From contig JAHBVV010000002.1 of the NCBI GenBank assembly GCA_019637335.1, positions 1 to 64,000 on the forward strand: a stretch of DNA of 64,000 nt. Reading direction: 5' to 3'. Shown here one piece after another: positions 46,070-55,870 of this stretch. Position 1 is the stretch's first letter; every line of letters starts with the position of its first letter. The DNA is from Candidatus Hydrogenedentota bacterium (GTDB taxonomy: Bacteria > Hydrogenedentota > Hydrogenedentia > Hydrogenedentales > JAEUWI01). Both the position numbers and the translations under genes were made by a program. The notes beneath the pieces are model-generated. The model was not told the DNA's origin, ran no database searches, and saw only the letters and a program-made list of their open reading frames with translations.

Positions 46070-47766
46070 ACCCGCTCGGCGTCAGGCGCGTCTGGAATAT
46101 CGCGCCGCAGGACAACGCGCACGCGCAGGAACTCGCGCGGGCGCTCGAAATCCCGCCCATCGTCGCGCAACTGCTCGCGCAGCGCGGGCTGAGCATGCCC
46201 GATGACGCCCGCGGCTTCCTGAGCCCCGCGCTCTCCCAGCTCACCGATCCCATGCGCCTCACCGGCATGCGCGAGGCCGTCGAGCGCATTACGCAGGCCC
46301 GGGATCGGGACGAGCAGGTCCTGGTGTTTGGCGACTACGACGTGGACGGGATCAGCGGCGCCGCAATCCTCGTGAACGGCCTGCGCCGTTTCGGCCTGAC
46401 CCGGGTGCGCTACGGCATGCCCAAGCGACTTACGGAAGGCTACGGCATCGACCTCGATCACGTGGACGAGGCGGCGGCCCAGGGCGTTTCACTGATTGTA
46501 ACCGTCGACAACGGCATCAGCGCGCACGCCGCCGCGGACCACGCCCGGGCCCGCGGCATCGACCTCATTATCACCGATCACCACGCCATCGAAAACGGGC
46601 TGCCGGACGCCCTGGCGGTCATCAACCCGCAGCGCGAGCCGGAAGACTACCCCGGGCGGCACCTGTGCGGCGCGGGCGTCGCCTTCAAGCTCTCCACGGC
46701 CCTGAACGGAACGCCGAACGACCTGGACATCGCCGCCCTCGGCACCGTGGCCGATATCGTGCCGCTGGTGGGGGAGAACCGGACCATCGTCGCGCTTGGC
46801 CTCAGGCACATGGCCCGCCACCAGCGCAACGGCATCGCGAAGCTCGCCCAGGTCGCCGGCATCGATCTCGCCGGCATCAGCTCCGTGGACATCGGCTTCC
46901 AGATCGGGCCGCGGATTAACGCGGCGGGACGCCTCGACGACGGGCTCGCGGCGCTTGAACTCCTGCTCACCGAATGCCCCAACCAGGCCGCCGAAATCGC
47001 GCGCATGCTGAACGAGGCGAACGCCGAGCGGCGCTCCATTGAAAAGGACATCTACGACGAAGCCGTCGAAGAGCTGGAAGCCTGTTTCCAGCCGGCGCAA
47101 CGCGGCATCGTGGTCGCGCGGGAAGGCTGGCACCCCGGCGTCATCGGTATCGTCGCCTCCAAACTCCAGGGCCGCTACCACCGGCCGGTCGTGGTCATTG
47201 CCGGAGGCGAAGACGGGACTGGTCGCGGGTCCGCGCGCGCGAATGGCGGCTTCGATATGGTGCGCGCGTTTCGCGGCTGCCAGGATCACCTGGTGAAATT
47301 CGGGGGCCACCAGTCGGCGGCCGGTTTCACCATTGCGCTGGAACGCGTCCAGGCCTTCGCGGAGGCCTTCGAGGCCGAAGCGCAGGCCCAGCTTGGAACC
47401 GGCGATATCCTGTCCCCCATGGACGTCGATCTCATCGCGGCCTTCAGTGAAATCGACGCGGCGCTCCTCCACGCCCTCGCGAAACTGGAGCCCCTCGGCC
47501 ACGGCAACCCCGCCCCGGTCTTCTGCACCCTCGGCGTCGAAGCCGTCGCATCATCCGCCCGCATCCTCAAGGATCAGCATCTGAAAATCACGTTCCGGCA
47601 GGACGGGCGCAGCTTCCAGGCCATCGGCTTCAACATGGCCGAACGTTTCTACACCGAGGATCTCTCCGGGCCGGTCGACATCGCCTACACGCCGCAGTTC
47701 AATTCCTGGCGCGGCGAGACGGCTATTCAGTTGCTCCTGAAGGATATCAGGCCCGCCGCCGTTTGA
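46066..47766 (+). CDS. recJ: Single-stranded-DNA-specific exonuclease RecJ
   Basis: A 5'-3' single-strand exonuclease for recombination and mismatch repair. DHH-family motifs: VFGDYDVDGISG near residue 86, TVDNGISA, ITDHHAIENG near 170, then GAGVAFKL. The DHHA1 region contains HPGVIGIVASKLQGRYHRPV, GRGSARA and GGHQSAAG, and an OB-like C-terminal domain follows. The GTG start (46066) overlaps the cmk stop, so the two are translationally coupled. The 3' end overlaps a convergent lipoprotein gene by 40 bp. Confidence 0.95.
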   Translation: MNPLGVRRVWNIAPQDNAHAQELARALEIPPIVAQLLAQRGLSMPDDARGFLSPALSQLTDPMRLTGMREAVERITQARDRDEQVLVFGDYDVDGISGAAILVNGLRRFGLTRVRYGMPKRLTEGYGIDLDHVDEAAAQGVSLIVTVDNGISAHAAADHARARGIDLIITDHHAIENGLPDALAVINPQREPEDYPGRHLCGAGVAFKLSTALNGTPNDLDIAALGTVADIVPLVGENRTIVALGLRHMARHQRNGIAKLAQVAGIDLAGISSVDIGFQIGPRINAAGRLDDGLAALELLLTECPNQAAEIARMLNEANAERRSIEKDIYDEAVEELEACFQPAQRGIVVAREGWHPGVIGIVASKLQGRYHRPVVVIAGGEDGTGRGSARANGGFDMVRAFRGCQDHLVKFGGHQSAAGFTIALERVQAFAEAFEAEAQAQLGTGDILSPMDVDLIAAFSEIDAALLHALAKLEPLGHGNPAPVFCTLGVEAVASSARILKDQHLKITFRQDGRSFQAIGFNMAERFYTEDLSGPVDIAYTPQFNSWRGETAIQLLLKDIRPAAV

Positions 47767-48197
47767 ACGGTGGAGGGGCCGGGCGGGGCAGACGCGGCGC
47801 CGGCGGATTCCCGCCCGGAATACAGCGGCCGCGCATCCACCTGCTGAAAGCGCCAGTCGTGCACGCCGCGGCCCAGCCGGACGGGGCCTTCGATCCGCTC
47901 TATGGTGTACCCCTCGGCTTCGATCTCGGCGCGCACCCAGTAATTCCCCGGGCGCGAGACAATGGCGGAGTACACCGCCCGGGGCGGCAAGGGTTGCGAC
48001 AGACGGTTTTCGGCGGTCGCGAGATCGGCTTCCGAAGTGCCGATGGCGAGAAACGTCACAGGCTCCCGAGATTCATTTTCGAGGTGCAGCCGGGTAAAAG
48101 TCTGGGGATCCTGCGATGAAGAGCACCCGATAACCAGGGGAAAGACGCCCGACACCAAAAGCAATGCGACAGGACGCCGCAAAGGCTTCAACCACAT
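47727..48197 (-). CDS. Small lipoprotein of unknown function
   Basis: A 156-residue lipoprotein: basic N terminus (WLKPLRRPVALLLVSG) and lipobox LVIGC. A beta-rich domain follows (FTRLHLENESREPVTFLAIG; YWVRAEIEAEGYTIERIEGP) that looks like a small immunoglobulin-type fold. The ATG at 48197 is preceded by GGAGGAATT at the right distance; in-frame ATGs upstream would spoil the signal. It is convergent with recJ and overlaps its 3' end. Function unknown. Confidence 0.65.
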   Translation of the reverse strand: MWLKPLRRPVALLLVSGVFPLVIGCSSSQDPQTFTRLHLENESREPVTFLAIGTSEADLATAENRLSQPLPPRAVYSAIVSRPGNYWVRAEIEAEGYTIERIEGPVRLGRGVHDWRFQQVDARPLYSGRESAGAASAPPGPSTVQTAAGLISFRSN

Positions 48198-48415
48198 TCC
48201 AAATTCCTCCATGCGCGCTGCCGTGTAAGAAGGTATTATAGCGAAGCCATCCCGAAAAGTATATAGCCAATTCGGCACAGATAGCGCCATAATGGAACCA
48301 AATGGCAACTATTGGGAGGCTTTGAACGGATGGACGCCGACACCCGCCGGCGCGAGCCCGCCGTGCTCGTATCGCGGCCTGCATCGCGTCGCGCATTCAT
48401 GATAGACTTCGGCCC

Positions 48416-49315
48416 ATGCCACCCTGTGTCGTGTTCAACAATGTCTCGAAGTTCTACGGCCCGCACTTCGCGGTCGGCGGCTTTTCGCTGGAAATTGCGC
48501 CCGGCGAGACCGTCGGTCTTCTGGGCCCGAACGGCGCGGGAAAAAGCACGATTCTCTATATGCTCACCGGCCTCGTACGGCCAACTTCGGGCACGATTTC
48601 TCTTTTCGGGAAGGATATCCGGAGGAACTTTGTCAGCGTGGCCCGCCGCATGGGCGCGCTGGTGGAGCGGCCCGCGTTCTACGAATACCTGACCGTCCGG
48701 CGCAACCTGAAGATTCACGCCAGCCTGTGCGGTCGGGAGGTGAACCTCGATCGGGCGCTGGATCTGGCCAACATGCTGGAATACGCGTCGGAAAAGGCCG
48801 GGACGCTCTCCCACGGCCTCCGGCAGCGCCTGGGGCTTGCCCTGGCGATGCTCTCCGAGCCGGAACTGCTGATTCTGGACGAGCCGACGTCGGGCCTCGA
48901 TCCGGAAGCCACCCAGGACATCTTAACGCTGTTGCGCCGGCTGGGGGAGGAATCGCGGGTAACGATTCTCTTCTCGAGCCACCTCATGCACGAGGTGGAG
49001 ACGCTTTGCAGCCGCGTCGCGATCATCAACAAGGGGCGTCTCGTATCGTGCGAAGAAACGGCGTCGCTCATCTCGTATGATCGCACGCAGGTGGAAGTCC
49101 TCGTGGAAGGGGCGGAAAACGCGGCGCGGCGCCTGCAGGATCAGCCATGGGTCGTCTCGGCGGCCTCCCGCCAGGGGCGGCTTCACGTGCACCTGCGGGA
49201 TGAAAACGTACATCAACTGAACAGCTTTCTGCTCCACGCGGGCTACCAGGTGTCCGGGGTCATCCCCCGGCGGCGAACCCTGCAGGATTACTTCCTGAAG
49301 GTGCTCAACTCCTGA
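48416..49315 (+). CDS. ABC transporter ATP-binding protein
   Basis: A 299-residue ATPase of the CcmA/DrrA type. Walker A GPNGAGKST, signature LSHGLRQRL (usually LSGGMRQR), Walker B LLILDEPTSGLDPEA, and switch His in FSSHLMHEVE are all present. A C-terminal extension of about 90 residues (VLVEGAENAARRLQDQPWVV) resembles those of drug or polysaccharide exporters. It is the first gene of a four-gene set continuing with a permease and two FG-GAP proteins. Confidence 0.92.
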   Translation: MPPCVVFNNVSKFYGPHFAVGGFSLEIAPGETVGLLGPNGAGKSTILYMLTGLVRPTSGTISLFGKDIRRNFVSVARRMGALVERPAFYEYLTVRRNLKIHASLCGREVNLDRALDLANMLEYASEKAGTLSHGLRQRLGLALAMLSEPELLILDEPTSGLDPEATQDILTLLRRLGEESRVTILFSSHLMHEVETLCSRVAIINKGRLVSCEETASLISYDRTQVEVLVEGAENAARRLQDQPWVVSAASRQGRLHVHLRDENVHQLNSFLLHAGYQVSGVIPRRRTLQDYFLKVLNS

Positions 49316-49340
49316 TGGCGATACCTGGACGGGAGACGAC

Positions 49341-50141
49341 GTGTCCATTGCAGGCCGCATAGCGCTACTGTACCGGCTGGAGATCATGAAAGCCTTCCGG
49401 CGCCGCCAGTCCTGGATTGGCCCCGGATTGCTGGTCGCGGTCATCCTGCTTGCGCCGCTGGTGCATCCCATCACGCGAGACGGGACGGGCGACTACAGCT
49501 TCATCGCCTATGTTACCCCGCTGAGCCTGAATCTACTCGGTTACCTGATGCTGCTGGCCTTCAGCGCGGCGCTGGTCGTTTCCGAGACCGAGCGGGGCGT
49601 GGCCCGGGGCGTCCTCGTGCGGCCGGTGCGCCGGAGCGAGTTCATCGTGGCGAAGCTCCTGACCGCCTTCAGTTACGCGGCCTTGCTGACGGCCCTCACC
49701 GGCGCGGCGAGTTGGGGCGTGGCGGCGCTCCGGGGCGACCTTCTCGGGGTGCACCTGGGAGGCGAGTTGGTTTATACCGGCGACGCGATGATCGCCGCCT
49801 ATGCCGGGGGCGCGCTGCTGTCGCTCTTGCCGCAGTGGGCGGGGGCAAGCCTGGCCATCCTGTTTTCCACCGCCGCCCGGGGGACGGGAACGGCGGTCAG
49901 CCTGAGCCTGGGGACCTGGATCGCGATCGACCTCGTCAAGTATCCGCTGGGTATCGCGCCTTTTGTGTTTACGACCTACCTGGACGCCCCCTGGCAGGTC
50001 TTCGCGCACCGCGGCGACGCCCTGGAATACCCGTGGTTTCCCATGGCCTGGCAGTGCGCGCTGAGCTCGGCTCCGGTCATCGCGGCCTCCGCGGCCCTCT
50101 CTTTGTATATCTTCAACCGGCGGAACCTCGGCTCATGTTGA
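49341..50141 (+). CDS. ABC-2 type permease
   Basis: A 266-residue membrane protein with six hydrophobic segments in the ABC-2 arrangement (WIGPGLLVAVILLAPLV first, ASAALSLYIF last) and a cytosolic amphipathic N terminus (RIALLYRLEIMKAFRRR). It pairs with the ATPase 25 bp upstream. The GTG start has a weak GGGAGA nearby. The last 7 bases overlap the next gene. The substrate is not apparent; copper-oxidase-type (NosY-like) and polymer exporters share this shape. Confidence 0.85.
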   Translation: MSIAGRIALLYRLEIMKAFRRRQSWIGPGLLVAVILLAPLVHPITRDGTGDYSFIAYVTPLSLNLLGYLMLLAFSAALVVSETERGVARGVLVRPVRRSEFIVAKLLTAFSYAALLTALTGAASWGVAALRGDLLGVHLGGELVYTGDAMIAAYAGGALLSLLPQWAGASLAILFSTAARGTGTAVSLSLGTWIAIDLVKYPLGIAPFVFTTYLDAPWQVFAHRGDALEYPWFPMAWQCALSSAPVIAASAALSLYIFNRRNLGSC

Positions 50142-51628
50142 TCGTGTACGCCCTCCTTGCCGCCGGGCCGATCACGTTTCACGATCAGCCGCTCCCGGGG
50201 ATTCGCATCGGCCCGCCCACCCCGTTCACGGGCCGTCCCGCCACGAACTTCCTGCACGCGGATCTCGATGGCGACGGCGAGGTGGAGATCATTCTCCCGG
50301 GCGCCATCTGGTTTCAGGAGCGCGGGCGCTATCCCGAGGAACTCCGGCGCGCGTGGCCCGGCAGCGCGAGCGAGGGCGAAGCCGATGTGGCGGGCCGGGA
50401 AGTGTTCCTTCGCACGCCCAACCACCTGTTCGTTTACACGTGGGCGGACGAGGGCTGGCGCGAGTCCATCGACCAGCCCCTGGACTGGCCCGGCGTGCAC
50501 CCGCCGGCCGCCGGTCCGCCGGGCCCATCCCGGCGGCTCTTCCGGCGCTTCGCGCACGACCTCGACGGGGATGGAATTCCGGAACTCGTGGACCTGGACA
50601 GCACGGGGGTGCATGTATTTCAGCGGCGCGGCGATCGCTACGAACCCGCCGGCCTGCTGCCCGTCTTGCCCGCCGCCACGCCCGCGCCCTCCGCCACGCA
50701 GGCCATTTGGCCCGAGACGGCGCGCCGCATTGTTTTGCCGGACGAGTCGCTCTCTTGCCGGCTGCTGATTGCCGGCTCCGTTATTGACGTGCTCTCCGCA
50801 ACACCGGAACGGAGCGGCTACCGGCAGTATCGCCGCGAACGTATCCAGATCGAGCCGGGGCCGGAAGGCGGCTACACCGCCGGCCGGCGCACTTCCTCCA
50901 CCTCGGGCACGCTGCCCCCGCACGTGCGCCCGTGCTATTTGAACCAGGACACGGTTCCGGATTATGCGGGGGGGCGCTGGGACGTTTCGGGCGGTTCCGC
51001 CGTGCCGATCCCCATATACGAGACGTGGGCAAGCACGGACGGCGGGGAAACCTTTCACATTGAGCGGGCCCCGGCGTTTCAACACGCGCGGCCGCTGTGC
51101 AGTTTTGTGGATTTCGATGGGGATGGCGCGATGGATCTTGTCACGGAGTCCACGCCCTTCTATGCGCGGGGGGCCCGCGAGACGTTCAACCGCTATCTGA
51201 CCGAGTCGCGGCTGCAACACCTGGTCCATATTCGCCGCCAGGATGCGGGTTCCTTTTCCGGCGGCCCCGTGTTAACCCACGCGGTCACCATCGAACTTGG
51301 GGCCCCCCCGATATCGGGCGGAAAGATGCTCGATCGTTACCGCGCGGGCCAGATTGTGAATATCACCGGCGACTTCAACGGGGACGGCTGTCTCGATCTC
51401 GCCGCGCGCACCTCCGCCACGTCGCTGGAGGTGTTTCTGGCGCGGGGTTGGGAGGGCTTTCACACCAACGCGGCCGCCACGATCGCCATCCCGGAGCACG
51501 GCGACTTTTCGGTGGCGGATATCAACGGTAACGGGCGAGCCGACGTGCTCGTGTCCTGGGAACCCGATCCGGGATCGGGCGAGGCGCCGGAGGTGGTCGC
51601 GTACTTCACCGGGCCGGCGCCGCCATGA
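50135..51628 (+). CDS. FG-GAP/VCBS repeat protein 1
   Basis: A 497-residue protein with repeated calcium-type loops: ADLDGDGEVEI, HDLDGDGIPEL, VDFDGDGAMDL, GDFNGDGCLDL and ADINGNGRADV, spread over the length as in an integrin-alpha-like FG-GAP propeller. A short hydrophobic start (LIVYALLAAG) may be a minimal signal. The ATG overlaps the permease stop by 7 bases and its own stop overlaps the next ATG, so the four genes form one transcription and translation unit. It may be cargo or a periplasmic partner of the exporter; this is inference. Confidence 0.8.
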   Translation: MLIVYALLAAGPITFHDQPLPGIRIGPPTPFTGRPATNFLHADLDGDGEVEIILPGAIWFQERGRYPEELRRAWPGSASEGEADVAGREVFLRTPNHLFVYTWADEGWRESIDQPLDWPGVHPPAAGPPGPSRRLFRRFAHDLDGDGIPELVDLDSTGVHVFQRRGDRYEPAGLLPVLPAATPAPSATQAIWPETARRIVLPDESLSCRLLIAGSVIDVLSATPERSGYRQYRRERIQIEPGPEGGYTAGRRTSSTSGTLPPHVRPCYLNQDTVPDYAGGRWDVSGGSAVPIPIYETWASTDGGETFHIERAPAFQHARPLCSFVDFDGDGAMDLVTESTPFYARGARETFNRYLTESRLQHLVHIRRQDAGSFSGGPVLTHAVTIELGAPPISGGKMLDRYRAGQIVNITGDFNGDGCLDLAARTSATSLEVFLARGWEGFHTNAAATIAIPEHGDFSVADINGNGRADVLVSWEPDPGSGEAPEVVAYFTGPAPP

Positions 51629-53022
51629 CGGCCGCGCTGCTGATCTGGGCGGGCCTGGCGAGTTGCGGGCTCTTCGACGTCCAGGCGATCCCCTGGACCC
51701 CGGGGGCTTCGCTGTGCTTCCCGGCGGACACCAATCTCGACGGCACCGCCGAGGTGCTTGTGCTCGATGGCCACCGGCTTCGCGCATATCGGGCGGGCCT
51801 CGCCGAACCCCTCTTCGAGATCGATCTGCCGCCGGGCGCCGGCCCGATAGACGTGGCCGACATTGACCTGGACGGCGTGGCGGACCTGCTGGCCGTCCGC
51901 GGCGACGCCGTGCTGGCCATTGCGCTTGGGGCCGGCGGCGCGGATCCGCCGCGCGAATTGTTTCGCCTGGAGAACCAATACAGCCACTCCGCCGGCGCGC
52001 CTTTTCCCAGCGTGCTCGCGGTCGATCTCGAACATGCGCCGCGCATTGCCCTGCCGCGCTCCGGCACACTGGAAATCCGGAGCCCATCCGGGGTGCTGGA
52101 AGAGTCGTACCCGATCGATCTGGACCAGCCGCAGCGTTTCGGATTGGGGCGTCCCTTCAGTTACTGGTCCAGCCAGCATGCACAGGCCGGCCCGCCGGAC
52201 GCACTGGAAATCCGGGTAAGCAGCGCGGTGGCCTTCCGGGCTCCAGAGCGCGGCGACGGGGCCATCCGGGAGTTTGATACGCCGGATATGCGGGTGGGAA
52301 CGCCACGGCAGGTATCGGAAGCCGGCGCGCGGCCCCCGGAACAGTGGCCGTGGTTTTCCGTGGGAACAGCGGATTCGGGCGACGAGCACCGCGCGCTTTA
52401 CAGCGGGTCGGGCGTCACCGGGGACACGTCCACCATTCGCATACGCACCGCAAACGCGGCGTCCGGGGAAGTGCGAGTCGGGCCGGCCCGGCGCTACCCG
52501 GGAACCCTCTTGATCCGCGAGGACAGCACGGTTGACATCGATGGCGATGGCTTCACGGATATCCTGCTCTGGAAGGCGAAGACACCGGGGATTTCGGCGG
52601 ATTCCCTGGCGCGTGCCGCCAGCGAGCGCACCTGGCCCATCCGCGTCACGGCCCACCGCTACCTTCCGGAGAAACAGCGCTACTCCCCCACGCCCTCGGG
52701 ACACATCACGATCGACGCGCCCATCGCCTGGTGGCTGGCGCCGTCGCGATTCGGGCCGCTGCGCGACGTGATCCTGCGCGATTTTGACGGCGACGGCGCC
52801 ACGGATTTCGGGTGCCTTACGGCGAGCGACACGCTTTCGGTCTGGACGTCGGAAGACGGCGCCTTCCGGGGCGGCCCGCGGTTCAAACGCCGCTTTCCCG
52901 CGCCGGTGGAACGGATCCATTTCGAAATCGATCTGGAGGGTTCGGGCCGGAGCACGCTGGCGCTGGAGTGCGGCCGGACGTTGTACCTGTTGCGTCCCCG
53001 CGCCGCGCAGGCCGACTTCTGA
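51625..53022 (+). CDS. FG-GAP/VCBS repeat protein 2
   Basis: A 465-residue protein with the same loop type (DTNLDGTAEV, ADIDLDGVADL, VDIDGDGFTDI, RDFDGDGATDF) and a hydrophobic N terminus (TAALLIWAGLASCG) that could be a signal; ASCG resembles a lipobox. Overall order resembles the preceding gene, so the two likely arose by duplication, though the sequences are strongly diverged. ATGA overlap with the upstream stop. The gene ends the operon, 32 bp before a convergent gene end. Confidence 0.8.
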   Translation: MTAALLIWAGLASCGLFDVQAIPWTPGASLCFPADTNLDGTAEVLVLDGHRLRAYRAGLAEPLFEIDLPPGAGPIDVADIDLDGVADLLAVRGDAVLAIALGAGGADPPRELFRLENQYSHSAGAPFPSVLAVDLEHAPRIALPRSGTLEIRSPSGVLEESYPIDLDQPQRFGLGRPFSYWSSQHAQAGPPDALEIRVSSAVAFRAPERGDGAIREFDTPDMRVGTPRQVSEAGARPPEQWPWFSVGTADSGDEHRALYSGSGVTGDTSTIRIRTANAASGEVRVGPARRYPGTLLIREDSTVDIDGDGFTDILLWKAKTPGISADSLARAASERTWPIRVTAHRYLPEKQRYSPTPSGHITIDAPIAWWLAPSRFGPLRDVILRDFDGDGATDFGCLTASDTLSVWTSEDGAFRGGPRFKRRFPAPVERIHFEIDLEGSGRSTLALECGRTLYLLRPRAAQADF

Positions 53023-53054
53023 AAACGATCCGCGGGGGCGCTCTCCCGGGCGCG

Positions 53055-53939
53055 TTACAGCGGCTCGACCCGGTTGAGACGCCGCTTCAAATCGTTGGTG
53101 AGGGCCTCGGCCTCGGCGCCGCGATCCTGCTTTCGGTACAGCGCGGTAAGCCGGAGCGCCGCCAGCCGCACCAGGGCCTCCGCGCTCTCGGCGTCCATAT
53201 CGCCCGCCTGCCCGCGCACCGCCCCGAGGACATCGTTGAACGTTCGCTCGGCCGCGGCCAGATCCCCGGTGCGCTCCTGAACCTGGCCCAGCAACAGTTG
53301 CAGCTTGAGGGCCGCCGCGCCCATCGGTGGCTGGCTGTCCAGCAGATCGGCCAGCCGATCCCGGGCTTCCTCGTCGCGCCCGGCCTGCACGAGCACTTGC
53401 GCCGCCGTGACTTTGATCTCGGCGGCCAGGACGGGTTCCGGTGCGAGCGAGGCCGCCCGATCGAGGCTTTCCATTGCGCGCTCGTAGTCCGGTTCGGCGA
53501 GCTGCGCGTAGAGCTGCCCCTGCGCCTCGAGGAGTATCGCCTGCTGATCGGGCGTCGCGGGCTCGGCCAGCGCCTGCTCGATCATCGCGAGGCCGGCCTC
53601 GGCGGATAGGCTGTTGAGGGCCGCCCGGGCGGTCTCTCCCGCGGGCCCGCCGCGCACGGGGTCACCGTCCGGGCCCGACAGGGATTTCACGTCAAGCGGG
53701 CCGCCCGATTCCCGGTCCTCCGCGCGTTGCGCAATGCCACCCTCGGGATCGGCCGTGGTGGGGCGCTTGCTGCTGGTCAGCAGGATGGCGTTTTCGCGGG
53801 TCGTTCCGGGTTTCGCGGTGAATCGCTGGCCCTGGTCGAAATCCGTGAATCCGCTGTCCCGCAGATAGGCTACGATCAGGATGACGAGGATCGAGCCGAC
53901 CAGAATGGAAACAACGATGAGGGTGTTCTTGGACGACAT
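53055..53939 (-). CDS. TPR-like protein with N-terminal membrane anchor
   Basis: A 294-residue protein: one N-terminal helix (LIVVSILVGSILVILIVAYL), a disordered acidic linker to about 100, then helical pairs of TPR type (GLAMIEQALAEPATPDQQAI, YERAMESLDRAASLAPEP, KLQLLLGQVQERTGDLAAAE). It probably scaffolds periplasmic partners. It lies 24 bp downstream of the BON-domain gene, same strand, so likely cotranscribed. Confidence 0.72.
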   Translation of the reverse strand: MSSKNTLIVVSILVGSILVILIVAYLRDSGFTDFDQGQRFTAKPGTTRENAILLTSSKRPTTADPEGGIAQRAEDRESGGPLDVKSLSGPDGDPVRGGPAGETARAALNSLSAEAGLAMIEQALAEPATPDQQAILLEAQGQLYAQLAEPDYERAMESLDRAASLAPEPVLAAEIKVTAAQVLVQAGRDEEARDRLADLLDSQPPMGAAALKLQLLLGQVQERTGDLAAAERTFNDVLGAVRGQAGDMDAESAEALVRLAALRLTALYRKQDRGAEAEALTNDLKRRLNRVEPL

Positions 53940-53963
53940 GGCGCTACCCGCCGGCCGGCCGAA

Positions 53964-54893
53964 TCAGGGATCCGCGAGCGGCCGCTTTTCCACGCCAGGC
54001 GTGGACCCAGTCAGAAAATCATCCTCAAGCGGCTCCGAACCCACAATCGCGGGCTCCGGCGCGCCCCGGCCGACGGGATCGTCCCAATCGGTTTCCGGCT
54101 CCACCACTTCCCCGCCTTCGCGAACAATGATGTTGTTTCGGACTTCGACCACGCCGCGGATGCTGTCCGCAATCTGGCCCGCCAATTCCTTTTTTTCCTC
54201 GGAGTTGACACTGCCGTTGAGGAAGCAGATCCCGTCGTCCACCTCCACGCGCAACTCGCGAATGCTCAGATGGCGGTTCAGGCGTATCGTGGTGGCGACC
54301 CGGGATTCGATCCACTCGTCGGCGATGTTTCTTCCCGTGCCGCGCACGATATCGTAGGCTTCCTCTTTCTTGTGAACGGTCAGGTTGTTGACTACATCGG
54401 CCACGCCGCGTGTTTCCTCGGCAACACGGACCATCGCCTCGGCGTGCGCTTCGGTTGGCACGACGCCGGAGAGGGTAATCACACTGTTGATCGCGGTAAT
54501 GCCGATCCGCAGGCCCTTGAACTCGCCCTCCAGCAGCATTCTCGATTTCACCGCGGCGGACAGGGCGCGATCGGCCGCCCGCTCGCGCCAGGTCCGCCGT
54601 TCCTTTTCGCCGATAACCGTGTTAATCACGACCAGCCGGTTGTCAACGAACACCACGCCGCGGACGCCGAGCGCCAGATCCTCGGCCAGCTGCTTCTGGA
54701 TCTCGTCGTTCACGCTTCCGCTGAGCATCACGTGGCCGTTGTTCGTCGTGGTGATGATATTGAACGGGTTGAGATGCTCGTTCAGCAGGTACAGCCCGTT
54801 AATCTGGGTCGTGATCGCGCTGTCCGTAATGCCGGTTACAATCTGCTCGCCGGGGGCGCCCAGCAAAGACGCCAGAACTACCAGTACCGCCAT
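53964..54893 (-). CDS. Exported protein with three BON domains
   Basis: A 309-residue protein with a short hydrophobic start (AVLVVLASLLGAPG). Three BON-type repeats follow at about 25-90, 103-165 and 178-238, each with a Gly-rich strand (NNGHVMLSGSVNDE, INSVITLSGVVPTE, DDGICFLNGSVNSE) and VRGVVFVDN/TRGVADVVN/IRGVVEVRN endings. BON domains bind phospholipid membranes and occur in envelope-protection proteins such as OsmY. The C terminus is acidic and disordered. Confidence 0.85.
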   Translation of the reverse strand: MAVLVVLASLLGAPGEQIVTGITDSAITTQINGLYLLNEHLNPFNIITTTNNGHVMLSGSVNDEIQKQLAEDLALGVRGVVFVDNRLVVINTVIGEKERRTWRERAADRALSAAVKSRMLLEGEFKGLRIGITAINSVITLSGVVPTEAHAEAMVRVAEETRGVADVVNNLTVHKKEEAYDIVRGTGRNIADEWIESRVATTIRLNRHLSIRELRVEVDDGICFLNGSVNSEEKKELAGQIADSIRGVVEVRNNIIVREGGEVVEPETDWDDPVGRGAPEPAIVGSEPLEDDFLTGSTPGVEKRPLADP

Positions 54894-55114
54894 GAAATTA
54901 CCATCCTCGGGTTCACGTAGCCGCCGGCGACCGCTTTCCGCCGACGACCTACATTATAGGGCTCCGCGCGATTTCTTACAAGACGGCGTCCGCGAGGCCA
55001 AATTCCGCCCGATATTAAAGGCCGAATTCGCCAAGAAGGTTCCAACACACCGGGCTTCCGGGCTGTGCTATCCTTCCGGCTGACGATCTGGACGCGCAGC
55101 GGAGGGATATATTC

Positions 55115-55870
55115 ATGAAGCATGACCGCCATCGCGGACGCTGGGCCGCCGCGGCCGCAATAACGGGTTTGGCGCTTGGCGCCCTTTTTCTCTGGCGGGT
55201 GCTCCCGTCCGGCGGGCCGGTCCCGGAGGGCGTTCCCACGGCGCCGCCGGCCGGGGAGGGCTGGCTCAATCTCCTGGACGCGGCGCACGCGGGCGGCTGG
55301 CGCAATATCACGGATGACGCGACCATTTTTGAGATCCAGGATGGAACGCTGCACATTTTCGGCAAGAGCTTCTACCCGTTGCGTTATGTCGCCTGGGAGA
55401 CGGAACGCCTCGCCGATTTCGAACTTCACCTCGAATACAGGGTGGCCCGGCGCGCGAACAGCGGGGTGTTTCTGCGCGCGCAGCCCAACGATCCGGTGCA
55501 TCGCGGTTTTGAGGTCCAGGTGCTGGATGATTTCGGGTCCGCGCCGCACAAACGCGGCGCGGGCGGGATCTACGACGTGGTTACGCCGATGTTCAACCTG
55601 GCGCGCCCGGCGGGCGAATGGAACAGCTTCGACATCCGGGTGGCGGGCCCTCATGTGACGGTGCGGCACAACGGGTGGCTTGTGGTGCAGGCCGATCTCT
55701 CGCAAATGACCGAGCCGCTGGGCAAATTCGAGATCCCGTTCGCGGAATTGCCGGGCGAGGGGCTTCTCATGCTGCAAGACCACGGCGGGGCCGTCTGGTA
55801 CCGGAACATCTTTATCAGGAAGCTGCCGGGGGTGGCGTCTGGCTCAGTTTTTCCTCCAGCAGCAGATTAA
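55115..55870 (+). CDS. Membrane-anchored DUF1080 (3-keto-disaccharide hydrolase-like) protein
   Basis: A 251-residue protein with an N-terminal helix (AAAAAITGLALGALFLWRVL) and a DUF1080 beta-sandwich. Visible motifs: FELHLEYRVARRANSGVFLR, RGFEVQVLDD, WNSFDIRVAGPHVTVRHNG and LMLQDHGGAVWYRNIFIR. Family members are concanavalin-like domains; some hydrolyse 3-keto-glycosides, fitting the many Gfo/Idh oxidoreductases here. The 3' end overlaps the convergent channel gene by 56 bp. Confidence 0.85.
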   Translation: MKHDRHRGRWAAAAAITGLALGALFLWRVLPSGGPVPEGVPTAPPAGEGWLNLLDAAHAGGWRNITDDATIFEIQDGTLHIFGKSFYPLRYVAWETERLADFELHLEYRVARRANSGVFLRAQPNDPVHRGFEVQVLDDFGSAPHKRGAGGIYDVVTPMFNLARPAGEWNSFDIRVAGPHVTVRHNGWLVVQADLSQMTEPLGKFEIPFAELPGEGLLMLQDHGGAVWYRNIFIRKLPGVASGSVFPPAAD

